DNA from: an uncultured Rikenellaceae bacterium
Lineage (GTDB): Bacteria; Bacteroidota; Bacteroidia; Bacteroidales; Rikenellaceae
DNA: 64,000 nucleotides
Direction of reading: 5' to 3'
Assembly (NCBI GenBank): GCA_944321925.1
Contig: CALUND010000017.1
Location: 1 to 64,000, forward strand
The notes beneath the pieces were generated by a model. It had not been told where the DNA came from. It saw only the letters and a program-made list of their open reading frames with translations, and made no database searches. A program made the translations under genes and the position numbers. Positions 52,978 to 62,903 of this stretch are shown here, in pieces; the first letter of the stretch is position 1, and each line of letters begins with the position of its first letter.

Positions 52978-53280
52978 TCACTCTTTCTTTTTCCGCGGGC
53001 GCCCGGGGCCCCGTTTTACAGATTCATTCGTACCTGCAACTTCAGACTGTTTTCGCCGAGTTGCCTTCTCATACTTCACGGGGAAGAGCTCTAAGGGAGA
53101 TTTTCCTAAAAAATCCGCAATAATCTCCATATTGCGCAATCGTGGAGTCCGAGTTCCTTTGTACCACGACTGCACGGTCCAGATGGAGACATTACAGGCA
53201 TCCATAATACGGATAATCAATCGATTCTGTTCTACGACCGGAAGAGAGGCAAAAAGTTCTCCAAAAGTTTGTTTTGCCAT
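52978..53280 (-). CDS. Small HTH regulator with a C-terminal AT-hook
   Basis: 100 aa. A helix-turn-helix-like N-terminal domain (about 1-68) has RIMDACNVSIWTVQSWYKGTRTPRLRNMEIIADFLG, where VSIWTVQSWYKG reads as turn and recognition helix. A basic tail ends KRGPGRPRKKKE, containing the AT-hook core GRPRK. The combination suggests a DNA-binding regulator that prefers AT-rich DNA. It is divergent from the regulator at 53400; a perfect palindrome lies over its transcription start. It is probably a phage-type or islet-specific control protein. Confidence 0.75.
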   Translation of the reverse strand: MAKQTFGELFASLPVVEQNRLIIRIMDACNVSIWTVQSWYKGTRTPRLRNMEIIADFLGKSPLELFPVKYEKATRRKQSEVAGTNESVKRGPGRPRKKKE

Positions 53281-53310
53281 AATCGCATTTGATTTTTTGA
53301 AAAAATATTC

Positions 53311-53335
53311 CTACAATTGTACAATACAATTGTAG
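53311..53335. promoter_or_regulatory. Palindromic operator between divergent regulators
   Basis: Perfect 11-bp arms, CTACAATTGTA at 53311-53321 and TACAATTGTAG at 53325-53335, flank a 3-base centre. It overlaps the predicted transcription start of the - strand HTH gene (about 53337). This is a typical repressor-binding geometry. Confidence 0.75.
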
Positions 53336-53343
53336 CACTATTA

Positions 53344-53374
53344 CAAATATAAAACAAGTTTTATATATAAACAA
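53344..53374 (-). promoter_or_regulatory. Promoter of the AT-hook/HTH regulator gene
   Basis: On the - strand TTG, 20 bases, then TATATTTG (53351-53344). The operator lies immediately downstream. Confidence 0.7.
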
Positions 53375-53399
53375 GGCCGTTTAAAACTTTTTCAGAAAA

Positions 53400-53903
53400 A
53401 TGAGTTCGAATGTTTTATCGCCGGTAAGTCAGAGGATCAGAGAAATCATCGATGCAGATTTTCGCGGGAGCGTTCGCAAATTCTGTCTCTATCTCGGGCT
53501 GACCGATTCACAAAAAATCAACCGGTTGTTCCATATCGACTCACGGAACGGGAAATATCCGAATCCCAGTTACGAAGTTCTTAAGCTAATCTCCACACGA
53601 TTAGACATTCCGTTGGAATGGCTCACCGAAGGACGTGGAGAACGGAAACCTATTGTCGCAGACAATTCCTATCGGACGGAACCTGAAAGAAGGCAAGTGA
53701 GCGATGTGGATCGGCCCTATATCGCAAAACAGACCGTCGACGAACAGACGCCCATTTCCATCTTGTTGGAGATCATCGCCCAACAAAATAAACAGATGGC
53801 CGCCATGCAGGGGCAAATTCTCGAATCTCAGAAACAGATCAACAAAGCCCTGCAAAAAATCGATCAGTTGACTGAGATCATCGAAAAAGTGGCTGTAAAA
53901 TAA
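53400..53903 (+). CDS. Phage-repressor-like HTH protein with coiled-coil tail
   Basis: 167 aa. The N-terminal XRE/CI-like DNA-binding domain (about 1-80) has SQRIREIIDADFRGSVRKFCLYLGLTDSQKINRLFHID, then YPNPSYEVLKLISTRLDIPLEWLTEGRGE, a pattern common in Bacteroidetes prophage repressors. A flexible linker follows (about 85-115), then a heptad-rich coiled coil (QNKQMAAMQGQILESQKQINKALQKIDQLTEIIEKV, about 128-163), likely for oligomerisation. No peptidase (LexA-like) domain. It lies about 65 bases from the palindromic operator and is divergent from the AT-hook regulator. Confidence 0.82.
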   Translation: MSSNVLSPVSQRIREIIDADFRGSVRKFCLYLGLTDSQKINRLFHIDSRNGKYPNPSYEVLKLISTRLDIPLEWLTEGRGERKPIVADNSYRTEPERRQVSDVDRPYIAKQTVDEQTPISILLEIIAQQNKQMAAMQGQILESQKQINKALQKIDQLTEIIEKVAVK

Positions 53904-54173
53904 TCCGGCCCATTCTTGAGAGTCGCTACTTCTCAATCATTCCGGCCTCGGTCCACAGACTTCTGACAAATCAGTAAAAGCCCCATTGGCAGGAGATGCG
54001 TTGTCTGTCGCAACGATTATTCATGCGCTGTACACGGACTTTCGGACTCGTTTTCTCACGCACTGAACGACACACTTGACGAACGGGAACGAAGCATCCC
54101 GTCTCCGTCGTGTATGGATCCTCGATTTCTCTCGCGAACGACCCACGTCAGAAACTTCTCTTTCCGAAAAAGA
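53904..54173. other. Intergenic region, no gene recognised
   Basis: About 270 bases between the repressor-like gene and the 3' end of the GlsB-like gene. No repeat, RNA or promoter is evident. Confidence 0.5.
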
Positions 54174-54440
54174 TTAGCGTTCTGCTCTGCTTCGTTTTCC
54201 CCGGGAGGCTATCAATCCGACGATCCAAAGCAAGACGACCGCTCCGGCGACAGACGTAAGCAAACTGCCCAAGGTCCCAACAGGAACGAGACCGAAAAGG
54301 CCGAAAAGCCATCCTCCGAGCAGACCGCCGATCACCCCGACGATGAGGTTGACAACAAGACCCGATCCGCTCCCTTTGACGATCAGATTGGCCAGCCATC
54401 CGGCAACCAACCCAATCAAAAGATACCATAAAAAATACAT
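54174..54440 (-). CDS. GlsB/YeaQ/YmgE-family small membrane protein
   Basis: 88 aa from the ATG at 54440 (MYFLWYLLIGLVAGWLANLIV); longer in-frame starts add an unlikely N-terminus. There are three hydrophobic helices with conserved glycines: LIGLVAGWLANLIVKGSGSGL, NLIVGVIGGLLGGWLFGLFGL and LLTSVAGAVVLLWIVGLI. The family is tied to envelope or general stress responses in several bacteria; the biochemical activity is not established. Confidence 0.85.
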   Translation of the reverse strand: MYFLWYLLIGLVAGWLANLIVKGSGSGLVVNLIVGVIGGLLGGWLFGLFGLVPVGTLGSLLTSVAGAVVLLWIVGLIASRGKRSRAER

Positions 54441-54771
54441 GCTGTGTGTAAGTTTTGTCGAGACTCTCTTCTGCAAATATGCAGCCACACATTTCCGCCC
54501 CACTCCGGTTTCTATTCCTTGCCTCGCAGAATAGCAATAGTCATCTGTTTATCAATAAAAAAAACACAAAAACTCTCCCACCCTGCCACGCCCCGCGATA
54601 TCCGAAGAAAGCGCATCTCAAAAATTTTGTTTTTCAGAGAGGGGGCCAACACATTATGCAGCTCGACATAGCCGAACACCCATTAATCTATATTCGATTG
54701 AATTCTTTCACACAATGGAAAAAATACCTAATTTTGGATCTTACAAAGAATACGGAACCAATATATACAAC
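54441..54771. other. Divergent intergenic region with two weak -7 boxes
   Basis: About 330 bases. On the - strand CATATTTG (54481-54474) is one mismatch from the -7 consensus and could serve the GlsB-like gene. On the + strand TAATTTTG (54729-54736) fits the consensus and lies 36 bases before the ATG at 54772. Nothing else is recognised. Confidence 0.5.
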
Positions 54772-57000
54772 ATGAAAACACGACTATTTTGTCTTTTATT
54801 TTTTTTGCCGCTATCGGGCGTGCTGACCGCCCAAACCATTGACAGCCCGACATTCAAGAGCCGCAACGGAAGCATCCACAACATTACCCGCATCGAACGT
54901 ACCGCCGAGTGTACCAAAGTCTATATCCATGCCATCTTTCGTCCGCACTGGTGGATCATGGAAAACGGCGACAGCTATCTGGAAGACGCCGCGACCGGCA
55001 AGCGCTACATGCAAACGGGAGCCGAAGGCATCGAACTGAAGGAAAAAATCGTCATGCCCGCATCCGGTGAAACGGATTTTGTCCTGCTGTTCGAACCGCT
55101 ACCCGAGGAGGTACGGACCTTCCACCTTATTACTCCCAATAGTACGGAATGCAACACCTGGGACATTTCACTCGTTCCCGCCCCCAAAGATGGACAACTC
55201 CTGAGGCCGGTGAAAGGCAACTGGTTTGCCGACGATGCACAAGGCCGTTGGACGTATGGCATCTACGACTCACTCGTCATCGTAAACAACCGTCTGTACC
55301 ATCTGACCGAATGCCGTAAAAAAGGCAAACGTCTGGTACTCTCCATCCACAACGGCACCGACGGTTCTACCGCCACTCTGCGTCTGACACCCCGCGAGGA
55401 TGGCTCCTGCCTCATTGCCCTCGACAACGGAGAGAGGCAACGTTACGTCCGTACCCGTCCCGGCACACCCATCGTGGATGCCGACAACGGTTACGGCGAA
55501 GATTTCTTCCGCCGCGACAGTGTCTGCCTGCAAGGCTACCTGGAGCACTACGATCCGAGGCTGGGTTTCGAGAGCGGCATCCTCTACCTGTCCGATGAAA
55601 TCACCCGCAAGGAGTATCCCACGGCAGTTCCTATCAATCCCGATGGTAGCTTCCAGTGCAAGTTCGCTCTGCAGCATCCCGTCTGCCTGAACCTGACCAT
55701 AAACAACAATGGCATTCCCTTCTATGCCGAGCCGGGCGACACCGTCACCCTCTATCTGGACTGGGAAGACCTCTTGGCCCGCAGCCGTGCGCGCGACTAC
55801 TTATACCCCCTGGTCCACACGGCTTACATGGGAAAGCATGCCGATTTATCCTACCTCGCCACGACGCTGAGCCAACACTTCAACTATCCCTACAACAAGT
55901 TGACAAAGGCGCAGAAGACTCGGACGCCCGCACAATTCCAGAAACAACTGAAGCCCGTCATAGCCCAATGGGAGCAGCAAGCCGACTCGCTTTGCCGCCT
56001 CTACGCCCCCTCACAGAAGGCTGTTGCGCTGATACGTAACCAGATGAACCTGCAGGCTGGATTCACCTACCTGGAGTTCCAGGCCCACCGAGACTACTAC
56101 GCCTGGAAGGACACGACCAACCTGGCCCTGAAAGTGAAGCCCGATGCCTCCTACTATCACTTTCTGAAGGAGATGCCGCTGAACAATCCGTCGGCATTGG
56201 TCAATAACATCACAAACGTCTTTATTAATCGCTTTGAATTCATGGATCCACTCGCTGTCACCTACCAAATTCAGACAGAGCTGGAGGAGAACGAGCTCTT
56301 CAATGCACTGCCTGACGACGACAAGCCGTTGCAGCTCCTGCTGAAAATCAACGAAGCGAAAGACAGTATCATCAACGACCTGTGTGGCACGAACTCGCCC
56401 CTGCTCTGGCAGGTGGCCTGCATACGCAGTCTGAACTCCACGTTATCCGGAAACCTGAAACGGCGCCAGGATGCCGAACGCTTCATCGATCAGCTGGAAA
56501 AGAGCGTTACCCATCCCTACCTGCGAGCCACAGCCCGCGAAATAGTGGAGGAACACTACCCCAGCACCCGAACGACCTCGTACCGACTGCCCGAAGGGAA
56601 AGCCACCGACATTTTCCGCCGCATCATCGCGCCCCACGCAGGTAAAGTACTGTTCATCGACTTCTGGGCCACATCCTGCGCTCCCTGCCGGGCAGGCATA
56701 CAGGCTACGGCCAAGCTGCGCGAGCAATACCGCAACCATCCCGAATTTCAGTTCGTCTATATCACCAATGAAACCGAATCGCCCGAAAAAGCCTATACGG
56801 AGTATGTGGATAAGCATCTGAAAGGCGAAGCCTGCTACCGTCTGCCAGAGACGGAATACAACTATCTGCGCGAGCTCTTCCGCTTCAACGGCATTCCCCA
56901 TTACGTGGTAGTGGAACAAGACGGGAGCATCGCAACCGAAGAGGTGAACACCCACAATTTAGCCCACTTCCTGCAACGTCGTTTCGAAGACGAACAATGA
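54772..57000 (+). CDS. Exported TlpA/ResA-type thioredoxin-fold protein
   Basis: 742 aa with a signal peptide (MKTRLFCLLFFLPLSGVLTAQ). The start is the ATG at 54772; the longer frame would begin upstream of the -7 box. The large N-terminal part (about 25-560) includes two beta-rich regions and a domain with FYAEPGDTVTLYLDWEDL, typical of the DUF4369-like portion found in Bacteroidetes TlpA proteins. The C-terminal thioredoxin-like domain (about 600-735) shows AGKVLFIDFWATSCAPCRAG with a CxxC active site and a cis-Pro in FNGIPHYVVVEQDG. Role: periplasmic thiol-disulfide reductase, possibly serving envelope proteins or cytochrome maturation. No partner genes flank it. Confidence 0.85.
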   Translation: MKTRLFCLLFFLPLSGVLTAQTIDSPTFKSRNGSIHNITRIERTAECTKVYIHAIFRPHWWIMENGDSYLEDAATGKRYMQTGAEGIELKEKIVMPASGETDFVLLFEPLPEEVRTFHLITPNSTECNTWDISLVPAPKDGQLLRPVKGNWFADDAQGRWTYGIYDSLVIVNNRLYHLTECRKKGKRLVLSIHNGTDGSTATLRLTPREDGSCLIALDNGERQRYVRTRPGTPIVDADNGYGEDFFRRDSVCLQGYLEHYDPRLGFESGILYLSDEITRKEYPTAVPINPDGSFQCKFALQHPVCLNLTINNNGIPFYAEPGDTVTLYLDWEDLLARSRARDYLYPLVHTAYMGKHADLSYLATTLSQHFNYPYNKLTKAQKTRTPAQFQKQLKPVIAQWEQQADSLCRLYAPSQKAVALIRNQMNLQAGFTYLEFQAHRDYYAWKDTTNLALKVKPDASYYHFLKEMPLNNPSALVNNITNVFINRFEFMDPLAVTYQIQTELEENELFNALPDDDKPLQLLLKINEAKDSIINDLCGTNSPLLWQVACIRSLNSTLSGNLKRRQDAERFIDQLEKSVTHPYLRATAREIVEEHYPSTRTTSYRLPEGKATDIFRRIIAPHAGKVLFIDFWATSCAPCRAGIQATAKLREQYRNHPEFQFVYITNETESPEKAYTEYVDKHLKGEACYRLPETEYNYLRELFRFNGIPHYVVVEQDGSIATEEVNTHNLAHFLQRRFEDEQ

Positions 57001-57107
57001 TCCGGACCCGACAGAAACAAGATCGGGAAAATCGAAACACGACCTAAAAAACGAAGAGGCAACCTCAAAATAAGCGAGTCTCTGCGGCTTTTTTCTCCTG
57101 ATTTGCG

Positions 57108-57370
57108 TATATTTGCAGGAGAGAGGATGCGGTTCAACAGATTCGGATTCAGAAACTTCAGTTCTCGTTCGCCTTTGCGCTCGCCTTCCGCTATATTTGG
57201 AGAATATAGGATGCGGCCCGGCATGGTCAAATCGGAAAACTGTGGTTTTCCATTTGCCTTTGCGCTCGCCTTTCACTATATTCGGAGAATATAGGATGCG
57301 GCTCGGCATAGTCAAATCGGAAAACTGTGGTTTTCCATTTGCCTCTGCGCTCGCCTTTCACTATATTTGA
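57108..57370 (+). repeat. 85-bp tandem repeats carrying promoter elements upstream of mutS
   Basis: Two full 85-bp units (57171-57255 and 57256-57340), a third partial unit (57341-57370) and a more diverged partial unit before them (about 57108-57170). Each carries a -7 box: TATATTTG at 57108 and 57192, TATATTCG at 57277 (degenerate), TATATTTG at 57362. The second and third full/partial units also have TTTG 20 bases upstream of the box. A small hairpin GGAAAAC-TGTG-GTTTTCC lies in both full units. The repeats occupy most of the 57001-57406 gap; no gene is present there. Confidence 0.85.
57338..57369 (+). promoter_or_regulatory. mutS-proximal promoter in the last repeat unit
   Basis: TTTG (57338-57341), 20 bases, then TATATTTG (57362-57369), 38 bases before the TTG start of mutS. 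Upstream repeat copies provide additional potential promoters. Confidence 0.7.
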
Positions 57371-57406
57371 ATCCCGTAAACGAACCCGGTAAAAATCTAC
57401 TTAGTC

Positions 57407-60037
57407 TTGAATAACGAAAAGAAATATGTGGAAACGCCTCTGATGAAGCAATACTATGCCGTCAAAGCGCAGCATCCCGAAGCCATTTTACTCTTCCGCG
57501 TAGGCGATTTCTACGAAACATTCGGCGAAGATGCCATCCGGGCAAGTTCCATTCTGGGAATCACGCTCACACGCCGGGCCAACGGCAAAGCCTCCTTCAT
57601 CGAGTTGGCGGGTTTCCCCTTCCATGCAGTCGACTCCTACCTGCCCAAGTTGGTCCGCGCAGGCGAACGGGTGGCGATCTGCGAACAACTGGAAGACCCG
57701 CGCACCGTGAAGGGGATTGTCAAACGCGGTGTGATCGAACTGGTTACACCGGGCATTTCGCTCGACGCAGGGGTCCTCACCGGCAAGGAGAACACCTTCC
57801 TCGCCTCCATTTTTTTCGGCCGCAGTAGCACCGGTGTCGCTTTTCTCGATCTCTCGACCGGTGAATTTTACGTAAGCGAAGGAAGCGACAGCTATATCGA
57901 CAAATTGTTGGGCAACCTGTCGCCGAAAGAGGTTCTCTATCCCCGAGGGAGCGAGGGACGTTTCCGGGAATCGTTCGGCGACCGCTACTACACGACGCGG
58001 CTCGACGAGTGGGTCTACTCCGAAGAGATCAACCGCGACAAGTTATGCAAACAGTTCGAAGTCACGACGCTCAAGGGATTCGGCATCGATCGTATGGGCA
58101 GCGGCATATCGGCTGCGGGAGCGATTCTTTACTACCTGGAATTCACCGAGCACCGATCGATCGGTCACCTGACCCGCATCGCCCGGATCGACGAAGATCG
58201 ATACGTCTGGATCGACAAATTCTCGATCCGGAACCTGGAACTTTTTGCCTCCAACGGATCGACTCCGGGAGGGTCGTTTGCCGAGGTGATCGACCGTACG
58301 ATCTCCCCCATGGGTGGACGGCTGTTGAAACGGTGGATTGCGCTGCCGATCAAGGAGGTCGACAAGCTGAATCGCCGTCTCGACCGGGTGGAAGCTCTGA
58401 TGAACGATTCAGACAAAGCCTCGGCTCTTGCCGAGCAGATCGAGTTGGTAGGAGATTTGGAGCGCATCGCCTCACGCATTGCAGCAGGACGCGTAACTCC
58501 GCGTGAAATCGTTCAGCTGAAGAACTCGCTTTTCGCCGTCGAGAAGATCGCTGCCCTACTTCAGGAGCTCCCTGCTTTTCGCGAACTGGCCGACAAGATC
58601 GATCTCTGTACCGACGTTCGCGATCGAATCGGGCGCGACATCTATCCCGACCCGCAATCGAACCAGATCGCCCGCGGAGGGATCATTGCCGACGGAGTCG
58701 ACATGGAACTCGACGATTTGCGACGCATCGCGCTCCACGGCAAAGAGGTCCTCTCCGAGATTCAGCAACGCGAAAGCGAGGCGACGGGCATCCCCTCGTT
58801 GAAAATCAGCTACAACAATGTTTTCGGCTATTACATCGAGGTCCGCAATACCCACAAAGACAAAGTCCCGGAAGAGTGGATCCGGAAACAGACGCTGAAA
58901 GATGCCGAGCGTTACATCACCCAGGAGCTCAAAGAGTACGAAGAGAAGATTCTGGGCGCTGAGGAGCGTATTCTTTCGATCGAGATGCGTATCTACAACG
59001 AACTGATCGCATTTCTCTGCACACGGCTCACGGCGCTGCAAAACGATGCGGCAGTCATCGCCCGCGTCGATGTGCTGCACTCTTTCGCGCGCATCGCAAC
59101 CGAACGAAACTACTGCCGGCCCCTGCTTGATGACAGTCCCGTGATCGATATCCGCGAAGGACGCCATCCGGTCATCGAAACCCTGTTGCCTGTCGGCGAA
59201 CAGTATATTCCGAACGACGTCTACCTCGACGACACGACCCAACAGATCATGATGATCACCGGACCCAACATGTCGGGAAAGAGCGCTCTGTTGCGACAGA
59301 CTGCTCTCATCGTGCTGATGGCCCAGATCGGCTCTTTCGTACCGGCCACCTCGGCCCGTATCGGAGTGGTCGACAAGATCTTCACCCGCGTCGGTGCCTC
59401 GGACAACATCTCTCAGGGTGAATCGACCTTCATGGTGGAGATGATCGAGTCGGCCAATATCCTGAACAACATCTCCAACCGCAGCCTCGTGCTGTTGGAC
59501 GAAATCGGCCGGGGCACGAGTACCTACGACGGCATTGCCATCGCCTGGGCCATGGTGGAATACCTGCACAATCACCCCACGGCACGAGCCAAAACGCTTT
59601 TTGCCACCCACTACCACGAACTCAACGAGATGGCCGAGAGTTGCGAACGGGTAAAAAATTTCCATGTCTCGGTTAAAGAGGTCGACAAAACCGTCATTTT
59701 CCTGCGCAAATTGGTGGAAGGCGGCACCGAGAAATCGTTCGGCGTACACGTAGCGCGCATCGCCGGCATGCCGCGCAGTGTAGTGGCACGGGCCGAACAG
59801 ATCCTCGAGGGCTACAGCAAAGGAGAGAGTCGTCCCGAACCGGCCCGCCAGCCGAAACTTACGAAGGTGAGCCGCAAAGGGGCCATCAATGCTGACATGC
59901 AGCTCAGCATCTTCCAGTTGGACGATCCGGTGCTCATTCAGATACGCGACCAGATCAAAGGCATCGACATCGATTCGCTCACGCCGCTGGAGGCACTCAA
60001 CCGACTGAGTGAGATCAAAAAAATCGCCGGCTTATAG
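57407..60037 (+). CDS. mutS: DNA mismatch repair ATPase MutS
   Basis: 876 aa. It recognises mismatches and starts repair. Mismatch-binding domain I begins [12 protein letters not shown] and contains the wedge motif [14 protein letters not shown] (Phe stacking on the mismatch). Core and clamp domains follow. The C-terminal ATPase shows Walker [15 protein letters not shown] (about residue 620), Walker [16 protein letters not shown] and [12 protein letters not shown]. The start codon is TTG at 57407: a stop lies 27 bases upstream in frame with no ATG between, and the family's conserved ETPLMKQ segment must be included. The next ATG (57443) would cut it. It stands alone, driven by the promoter repeats and ended by a palindromic terminator. 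Confidence 0.95.
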   Translation: MNNEKKYVETPLMKQYYAVKAQHPEAILLFRVGDFYETFGEDAIRASSILGITLTRRANGKASFIELAGFPFHAVDSYLPKLVRAGERVAICEQLEDPRTVKGIVKRGVIELVTPGISLDAGVLTGKENTFLASIFFGRSSTGVAFLDLSTGEFYVSEGSDSYIDKLLGNLSPKEVLYPRGSEGRFRESFGDRYYTTRLDEWVYSEEINRDKLCKQFEVTTLKGFGIDRMGSGISAAGAILYYLEFTEHRSIGHLTRIARIDEDRYVWIDKFSIRNLELFASNGSTPGGSFAEVIDRTISPMGGRLLKRWIALPIKEVDKLNRRLDRVEALMNDSDKASALAEQIELVGDLERIASRIAAGRVTPREIVQLKNSLFAVEKIAALLQELPAFRELADKIDLCTDVRDRIGRDIYPDPQSNQIARGGIIADGVDMELDDLRRIALHGKEVLSEIQQRESEATGIPSLKISYNNVFGYYIEVRNTHKDKVPEEWIRKQTLKDAERYITQELKEYEEKILGAEERILSIEMRIYNELIAFLCTRLTALQNDAAVIARVDVLHSFARIATERNYCRPLLDDSPVIDIREGRHPVIETLLPVGEQYIPNDVYLDDTTQQIMMITGPNMSGKSALLRQTALIVLMAQIGSFVPATSARIGVVDKIFTRVGASDNISQGESTFMVEMIESANILNNISNRSLVLLDEIGRGTSTYDGIAIAWAMVEYLHNHPTARAKTLFATHYHELNEMAESCERVKNFHVSVKEVDKTVIFLRKLVEGGTEKSFGVHVARIAGMPRSVVARAEQILEGYSKGESRPEPARQPKLTKVSRKGAINADMQLSIFQLDDPVLIQIRDQIKGIDIDSLTPLEALNRLSEIKKIAGL

Positions 60038-60304
60038 GCGCCTTTCTGTCGGAACCCCTGAGGCATCGTATAAAGGGAAGAGTTCACGCATCCCTGACGC
60101 GGAACAGCAACGAAGAGCCTCAATGCTGCACGCAGAAATAAACACAACACGATCTCTTTCTGCCCACACAACTGTTCTTCCTGCACAATACCTGAAGAGG
60201 ATAACACGGAAAGGAAATGCCCGCATAAAAAGGGAAGTCGTACGCAGAAGCAAAAGGTTCTTACCCAGGGACACTCTTCACATCCGCGACACACAGCGAC
60301 AAAT
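60038..60304. other. Spacer between convergent mutS and nqrF, no gene
   Basis: About 270 bases with only short, unlike-protein frames. No repeat was noticed before the shared terminator. Confidence 0.6.
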
Positions 60305-60338
60305 AAAATAAGGCCCTGTTGCAACAGGGCCTTATTTT
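60305..60338. terminator. Bidirectional terminator between mutS and the nqr operon
   Basis: AAAATAAGGCCCTGTT followed after GC by its exact complement: a perfect 16-bp stem with A/T ends, giving U-runs in both directions. Confidence 0.92.
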
Positions 60339-60371
60339 ATTCTCGAGAAACTTTTTTCTCTCCAGAAAATA

Positions 60372-61619
60372 TCAGGAACCGAAGTTGTCGTACATGATAT
60401 TCTCAGGCGGCACACCGAGGCTGTCGAGCATCTTCACAGCTGCAGCCGTCATCATGGGAGGACCGCAGAGGTAGTACTCGATATCTTCGGGAGCCTCATG
60501 ATTCTTGAGATAATTGTCGTAAATCACCTGATGGATGAATCCCACGTAACCCGTCCAGTTGTCTTCCGGTTTCGGTTCGGAAAGAGCGATATTGAACTTG
60601 AAGTTGGGGAATTCGCGTTCGATCTCCTCGAACTGCTCCTCGTAGAAGATCTCTCTGCGGCTACGCGCACCATACCAGAAGGTAACGGGCACCGTGGTCT
60701 TCTCCGTTTTGAAGAGATGGAAGATATGGGAACGCATGGGAGCCATACCGGCACCACCGCCGATGAACATCTTTTCGTTGGGCGTATCCTTGACGAAGAA
60801 CTCTCCGTAAGGGCCCGAGATCGTAATCTTGTCGCCCGGCTTGAGCGAATAGATATAGGAGGAACAGATACCGGGGTTGACCGGTTTGAAGCCGCCCGTA
60901 GCACGATCGAACGGAGGCGTAGCGATACGGATGTTGAGCATGATGATATTGCCCTCGGCCGGATGGTTGGCCATCGAGTAGGCACGGAACGTAGGTTCGG
61001 GATTCTTGGTCACGAGGTCCCACATCTTCATCTTGTCCCAATCCTCGCGGTATTCGGGATCGATATCCATGTCTTTGAAACGAATGGCATCGTATTTCGG
61101 CACATCGATTTGGATGTAACCACCGCTACGGAAATTGAGGGTTTCGCCCGGCGGGAGTTTCACGACAAATTCTTTGATGAACGTAGCCACGTTGTGGTTC
61201 GATACCACCTCGCACTCCCACTTCTTCACACCGAGTACGGAAGCGGGTACGGCGATTTTCAGGTCCTCCTTCACTTTCACCTGGCAACCGAGGCGCCAGT
61301 GCTCTTTCTGCTGCTTGCGGGTAAAGAAGTTCACCTCCGTGGGCAGGATATCGCCGCCACCGGAAAGCACCTGGCAACGGCACATGCCGCACGAGCCGCC
61401 TCCGCCGCATGCCGACGGGAGAAAGATCTGGTTATTGGCCAACGTCGAGAGCAGCGAACCTCCGGCATCGGCTGTAATCACCTTTTCTCCGCCGTTGATA
61501 TCGATAGTCACCTGACCGGAGGCCGTTAATTTCGCTTTGGCGTAAAGCAGGAGGCCGACCAACAGGAGGGTCACCACCAGGAACGCCACAATCGCGATGA
61601 TAATGGTTTGTAGTATCAT
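60372..61619 (-). CDS. nqrF: Na+-translocating NADH:quinone reductase subunit F
   Basis: 415 aa. NADH-oxidising subunit of the Na+-NQR respiratory pump. One N-terminal transmembrane helix ([22 protein letters not shown], about 5-26), then a [2Fe-2S] ferredoxin domain with [12 protein letters not shown] and a later LGCQV Cys (about 70-112). A ferredoxin-reductase FAD/NADH module follows (about 130-415; [55 protein letters not shown]). It is the last gene of the operon, 25 bases after nqrE. Confidence 0.97.
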   Translation of the reverse strand: MILQTIIIAIVAFLVVTLLLVGLLLYAKAKLTASGQVTIDINGGEKVITADAGGSLLSTLANNQIFLPSACGGGGSCGMCRCQVLSGGGDILPTEVNFFTRKQQKEHWRLGCQVKVKEDLKIAVPASVLGVKKWECEVVSNHNVATFIKEFVVKLPPGETLNFRSGGYIQIDVPKYDAIRFKDMDIDPEYREDWDKMKMWDLVTKNPEPTFRAYSMANHPAEGNIIMLNIRIATPPFDRATGGFKPVNPGICSSYIYSLKPGDKITISGPYGEFFVKDTPNEKMFIGGGAGMAPMRSHIFHLFKTEKTTVPVTFWYGARSRREIFYEEQFEEIEREFPNFKFNIALSEPKPEDNWTGYVGFIHQVIYDNYLKNHEAPEDIEYYLCGPPMMTAAAVKMLDSLGVPPENIMYDNFGS

Positions 61620-61644
61620 AGTCTCTATTCGCTTGTCTTAAAGG

Positions 61645-62259
61645 TTACAACTGAATGCCGAGGAACGCCATGAAAGCAATGCCCATGAGTCCCGTAATGA
61701 TGAACGTGATGCCCGGACCGCGCAGAGGAGCCGGAACATTCGAATAGGCGAGTCTTTCGCGAATGGCCGCCATCATGATGATGGCCAACCACCAGCCGAG
61801 ACCGGATCCGAGGCCAAAAGCCGTCGCCTGTCCGATATTGGCATACTCGCGTTCCTGCATGAAAAGCGAGCCACCCATGATCGCACAGTTCACGGCGATC
61901 AGCGGCAAAAAGATACCGAGCGAATTGTAGAGCGCGGGAGTAAATTTCTCCACGACCATCTCCACGAGCTGCACGAAAGAGGCGATCACCGCGATGAACA
62001 CGATGAAGCTGAGGAAACTCAGGTCCACATCATGGAACGATTCGCTGAGCCACGAAAGGGCTCCGGCTTTGAGGACATACTCGTTGAGCAACCAGTTGAG
62101 AGGGACCGTAACCGCCATCACGAAGGTCACGGCAACACCCAAACCCATGGCGGTCTTGACGCTCTTCGAAACGGCGATGTAGGAACACATGCCGAAGAAG
62201 AAGGCGAAGACCATGTTGTCGATAAAGATCGACTTGATAAATATGTTCAGACTTTCCAT
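61645..62259 (-). CDS. nqrE: Na+-translocating NADH:quinone reductase subunit E
   Basis: Integral membrane subunit, 204 aa, six helices. With NqrD it forms a pseudo-symmetric pair that holds an iron centre between Cys residues near FFFGMCSYIAVSKS and VNCAIMGGSLFMQ. The start MESLNIFIKSIFIDNMVFAFFFGMC is typical. It lies 15 bases after nqrD. Confidence 0.96.
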   Translation of the reverse strand: MESLNIFIKSIFIDNMVFAFFFGMCSYIAVSKSVKTAMGLGVAVTFVMAVTVPLNWLLNEYVLKAGALSWLSESFHDVDLSFLSFIVFIAVIASFVQLVEMVVEKFTPALYNSLGIFLPLIAVNCAIMGGSLFMQEREYANIGQATAFGLGSGLGWWLAIIMMAAIRERLAYSNVPAPLRGPGITFIITGLMGIAFMAFLGIQL

Positions 62260-62273
62260 ATCTTATCTCTCCC

Positions 62274-62903
62274 CTATTTTTCGATCAGATCTTTGTTGCG
62301 GCTGCGGTGTATCCAGATGATGAGGCCGACCAGGATGAGGGCCATGGGCGGGAGCAGCATGAGACCGTTGTTGGCGTAGAATCCGCCGTTCTGGATGTAC
62401 CAACTTGCGGGGATCACCGACACGCCCCAGAGCGTACCGTTTCCGAGCAGTTCGCGGAAGAAAGCCACGACGATCAGAATCATACCGTAACCGAGTCCGT
62501 TGCCTATACCATCGAGGAACGAAGGCCACGGTTTGTTACCGAGAGCGAAAGCCTCCACGCGACCCATGATGATACAGTTCGTGATGATCAGACCCACATA
62601 TACGGAGAGTTGCTTGCTCACGTCGTATACATACGCCTTGAGGACCTGATCGACGAGGATCACCAGGGCGGCGATCACGACCAGCTGGACGATGATGCGG
62701 ATCCGATCGGGAATACCCTTCCGAAGCGCCGACATAATGAGGTTGGAGAAGGCGGTGACCACCGTCACGGACATCGCCATCACAAAGGCCGGTTTAAGCT
62801 GTGCGGTGACCGCAAGCGCCGAGCAGATACCGAGGATCTGGACGATGACCGGATTGTTTTTGTTCAGAGGACCGAACAGGTATTTCATGTTTTTGCTATT
62901 CAT
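62274..62903 (-). CDS. nqrD: Na+-translocating NADH:quinone reductase subunit D
   Basis: Integral membrane subunit, 209 aa from the ATG at 62903 ([19 protein letters not shown]), which overlaps the nqrC stop by eight bases. Six helices include [16 protein letters not shown], where the Cys corresponds to one of the inter-subunit iron ligands, and [17 protein letters not shown]. The normal NqrD length supports this start. Confidence 0.95.
   Translation of the reverse strand: MNSKNMKYLFGPLNKNNPVIVQILGICSALAVTAQLKPAFVMAMSVTVVTAFSNLIMSALRKGIPDRIRIIVQLVVIAALVILVDQVLKAYVYDVSKQLSVYVGLIITNCIIMGRVEAFALGNKPWPSFLDGIGNGLGYGMILIVVAFFRELLGNGTLWGVSVIPASWYIQNGGFYANNGLMLLPPMALILVGLIIWIHRSRNKDLIEK

Noticed and set aside
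57108-57370. CRISPR-like appearance of the repeats before mutS
   Set aside because: The units are contiguous 85-bp tandem copies without unique spacers, and no cas gene is present.
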